Below, one piece after another: positions 7,410 to 9,064 of a stretch of DNA of 9,064 nt (its first letter is position 1; every line of letters begins with the position of its first letter). The stretch is from CAYYGL01 sp964471235. GTDB taxonomy: Bacteria; Calditrichota; Calditrichia; RBG-13-44-9; J075. The stretch spans positions 1-9,064 of the forward strand of contig CAYYGL010000191.1 in the NCBI GenBank assembly GCA_964471235.1, written 5' to 3'. The notes beneath the pieces were generated by a model, which was not told where the DNA came from, ran no database searches, and saw only the letters and a program-made list of their open reading frames with translations. A program made the translations under genes and the position numbers.

Positions 7410-8630
7410 TTATTCAATTTCCATCTGTATTTTAGCAATAATCAGTTGATAGCTGTCTCCCACCCCGGCACCCCCGGCAGCGGTAAAGTAAAAAGAGTTG
7501 GGCCCGGTATCTTTGCTGATGATGCCGGGGATGTAGATTTCGCCGTCAAATTTTTGGGCAATGCGCCAGGGTCCCCAGGGAGCATCGGCATAGAACAGCG
7601 TCAGGGCGGGGTCGCCATTTTCCTCCGGCACTGCTAAGAAGAGGTATTTTTTTGCCCCGGGATGATACATGGCTGCGCCGAGGGCAATCGTGCTCAGGGT
7701 GGGCAGCGGGGCAGCGCTGAACTGATCGGCAGACCATCGGGGATCGCCGTTAGTATCAACGCCGGTGAAATAGCGGTAGGCGGTGTAAACCGCGATGGAG
7801 TCTTTCGGCACCCGCGCCAGGTACACCTGTTGATTGGCAGGCGGCCAGCTAAGCTCCCCGTGAATGCCCAGGCCATATACATAACCGTCGGTATTCAGCT
7901 CGTAATTTTTTCCCATATTTATCAGCATCAACACCCGGAAATTACTGTCTCCGGTCCAGGGGGAATTGGGCACTTCGGTCCAGGTGTTGCCCATATCGGT
8001 GGAATAGGCGATATACCCGTACTGGGGCGGCACCATAAACTGATGACCGTGCCAGTAGAGAGTGCCGTTATAAAAGAGGAGCGCAGATGGTTTATCTCCC
8101 CGCCGGGTGGTAGGGTCTACACCGTATTCAAATTGGGGAATGCCGGTCGGAATATGAATGCTGCGGATACAATCCTCCCGTTCGCAGCCGGTAAAATCCG
8201 CTACCGGACCTTCCAGCCGGAACACGCCCGCCTGGGTCAGCACACAGGGCGAATAGGGCGTTACACCGTCACAGGGGAAAACGCCGCAGAAGTCTTCGCA
8301 AAACACCACCGGCTCCGGATTGCAACCGCTGATGGTCAGGGCGCTGTCCGGATTGGGGGTATTTGCCGGAATGGGATAGCAAGTTCCCATTCCGGTGCCA
8401 TCTCCCCATGACATATAAAGGTTGTCATCGGATGCCCAGGTGCTCAGCCACAGGTCGCCCATCCCGGGTATCTTTTTAATAGGTCCCACAATTTTTGCCG
8501 AAACGATGCGGGTGGTATGGTTGCCGTTGCCATTGTTGTTACTATCGGTGGGCGTTTTTTGGGAGCAGGAATACAGCAACATTCCGCAGACCGACATGGT
8601 TGTGGTGAGTATGTTGATTAACCGATGCAT
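7410..8630 (-). CDS. DUF4185-type beta-propeller lipoprotein with an eight-cysteine insertion
   Basis: This is a 406-residue lipoprotein. The frame stays open to a TTG at 8651, but I start at the ATG at 8630: AAAGGA lies 7 bases upstream and the protein then begins with a clean lipoprotein signal (MHRLINILTTT...LLYSC). Cys22 is the probable lipid site, although Tyr at -2 is a less common lipobox residue. A disordered linker full of Asn, Thr and Gly follows (26-40). The propeller carries STWASDDNLYMSWGDG (63-78), the DUF4185-like first-blade motif. It also has YSTDMGNTWTEVP (209-221, Asp-box-like) and APWGPWRI (350-357), the last shared with the other DUF4185 gene of this operon. Cysteines at 84, 103, 111, 115, 120, 129, 149 and 154 fall in one 71-residue stretch, which looks like a disulfide-braced insertion. 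The protein may be a glycosidase of the GH183 kind or a sialidase-like binder; no activity can be assigned. It lies 50 bases after the partial upstream gene and 43 before the GH5-like gene. Confidence 0.88.
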   Translation of the reverse strand: MHRLINILTTTMSVCGMLLYSCSQKTPTDSNNNGNGNHTTRIVSAKIVGPIKKIPGMGDLWLSTWASDDNLYMSWGDGTGMGTCYPIPANTPNPDSALTISGCNPEPVVFCEDFCGVFPCDGVTPYSPCVLTQAGVFRLEGPVADFTGCEREDCIRSIHIPTGIPQFEYGVDPTTRRGDKPSALLFYNGTLYWHGHQFMVPPQYGYIAYSTDMGNTWTEVPNSPWTGDSNFRVLMLINMGKNYELNTDGYVYGLGIHGELSWPPANQQVYLARVPKDSIAVYTAYRYFTGVDTNGDPRWSADQFSAAPLPTLSTIALGAAMYHPGAKKYLFLAVPEENGDPALTLFYADAPWGPWRIAQKFDGEIYIPGIISKDTGPNSFYFTAAGGAGVGDSYQLIIAKIQMEIE

Positions 8631-8637
8631 TTGCAAT

Positions 8638-8643
8638 TCCTTT
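8638..8643 (-). promoter_or_regulatory. Shine-Dalgarno site AAAGGA; decides the start at 8630
   Basis: AAAGGA ends 7 bases before the ATG at 8630. The alternative in-frame TTG at 8651 has no comparable purine-rich site at proper distance and would put seven charged or polar residues before the lipoprotein signal. Confidence 0.65.
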
Positions 8644-8680
8644 CTCAGCAAGAAGATGTTAAAGTGGGATGGTTACCCGA

Positions 8681-9064
8681 TTAAAACCGGAGCGCCAGCC
8701 CCATCCCGACGGATTTCCGGTTCGGCTCAATTTGTGGGGTCAATCCAAGGTGTAACTGCCGACCGTATTTGTAGCGGACCCGGTCACGCTTTTCCTCGAT
8801 TTTGCGAATGCCGTGGATAAAATCATAGGCAATATCAATCAACAGGATAGTGGCGCCGGCGGCAATCAGGGCAATTCCCGCATCGCTCGGTTGACGGTGA
8901 AGTTCCCGAAACCGGTAGGTGGTGACGCCGTTTTCTGTCTCAAACGGGATTTGTTCAAACCGTCTTTCTTTATCGTTATCTCCGGGATTGAGAATCAGCA
9001 CGTTAAAGTCCGATTCCGGGAAATCTCCCTGATCGATGGTGGCAATACCGCTAATCAAACTGGT
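8681..9064 (-). CDS. C-terminal part of an unrecognised membrane-associated protein (5' end outside window)
   Basis: The frame is open to the right edge, giving 127 residues before a TAA at 8683-8681. The first in-window start-like codon is a TTG at 9058, but the frame continues past it (Thr-Ser-Leu), so this is the tail of a longer gene. Residues 1-60 are soluble-looking and acidic (DQGDFPESDFNVLILNPGDND). Residues 62-82 form one hydrophobic segment (AGIALIAAGATILLIDIAY), followed by a charged, probably helical stretch (GIRKIEEKRDRVRYKYG). The last 27 residues alternate like beta strands and end in Phe (GLALRF), a common ending of outer-membrane beta-barrel proteins. I do not recognise the family; a DUF5683-like or other small outer-membrane protein of FCB bacteria is possible. 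Its 50-base distance to the next gene, with no terminator, puts it in the same transcription unit. Confidence 0.75.
   Translation of the reverse strand, partial: TSLISGIATIDQGDFPESDFNVLILNPGDNDKERRFEQIPFETENGVTTYRFRELHRQPSDAGIALIAAGATILLIDIAYDFIHGIRKIEEKRDRVRYKYGRQLHLGLTPQIEPNRKSVGMGLALRF

Noticed and set aside
7662..8411. 249-codon open frame on the plus strand
   Set aside because: It lies wholly antisense to the well-supported DUF4185 lipoprotein gene, shows no recognisable domain, and has low-complexity Gly/Ile-rich content typical of a shadow frame.
8649..8651. TTG start giving a 413-residue form of the first DUF4185 lipoprotein
   Set aside because: The ATG at 8630 has a properly spaced Shine-Dalgarno site and begins directly at the lipoprotein signal.

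Overview
The window comes from a bacterium of the FCB superphylum. Three of the encoded proteins end in, or run into, a C-terminal sorting domain of the 'QNYPNPFNP' kind (type IX secretion, T9SS type A), and two others are lipoproteins with long polar linkers. The exact 'QNYPNPFN' wording, a base composition of about half G+C (judged by eye) and the absence of SusC/SusD in view fit lineages such as candidate division KSB1, Calditrichota, Ignavibacteriota or Marinimicrobia better than classical Bacteroides. This placement is inference.

All the genes are on the minus strand and tightly packed, so transcription runs from high to low coordinates. In that order they are: the 3' end of an unrecognised, membrane-associated protein (9064 to 8681); a DUF4185-type lipoprotein with a cysteine-rich insertion (8630 to 7410); a secreted GH5-like clan GH-A glycoside hydrolase with an Ig-like domain and sorting domain (7366 to 5504); a second, different DUF4185 lipoprotein (5484 to 4222); a large secreted TIM-barrel protein resembling clan GH-D/GH36 alpha-galactosidases, with a sorting domain (4210 to 1781); and a secreted beta-helix protein whose sorting domain is cut by the left edge (1750 to 1). 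Gaps are about 50, 43, 19, 11 and 30 bases. None holds a convincing terminator or promoter, and the plus strand has no believable gene. This looks like one operon whose promoter and end both lie outside the window.

Read together, this is a glycan-degradation or glycan-binding operon. Predicted lipid-anchored beta-propellers (DUF4185, the family from which GH183 endo-D-arabinanases were defined) alternate with T9SS-exported glycosidases, and a beta-helix protein comes last. No transporter, SusC/SusD pair, sulfatase or regulator is in view, so neither substrate nor uptake route can be read from this piece. The points most worth a second look are the lipoprotein/exported-enzyme alternation, the eight-cysteine insertion in one propeller, and the family-unassigned TIM-barrel enzyme. 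Two starts are also better placed downstream of the longest reading frame.
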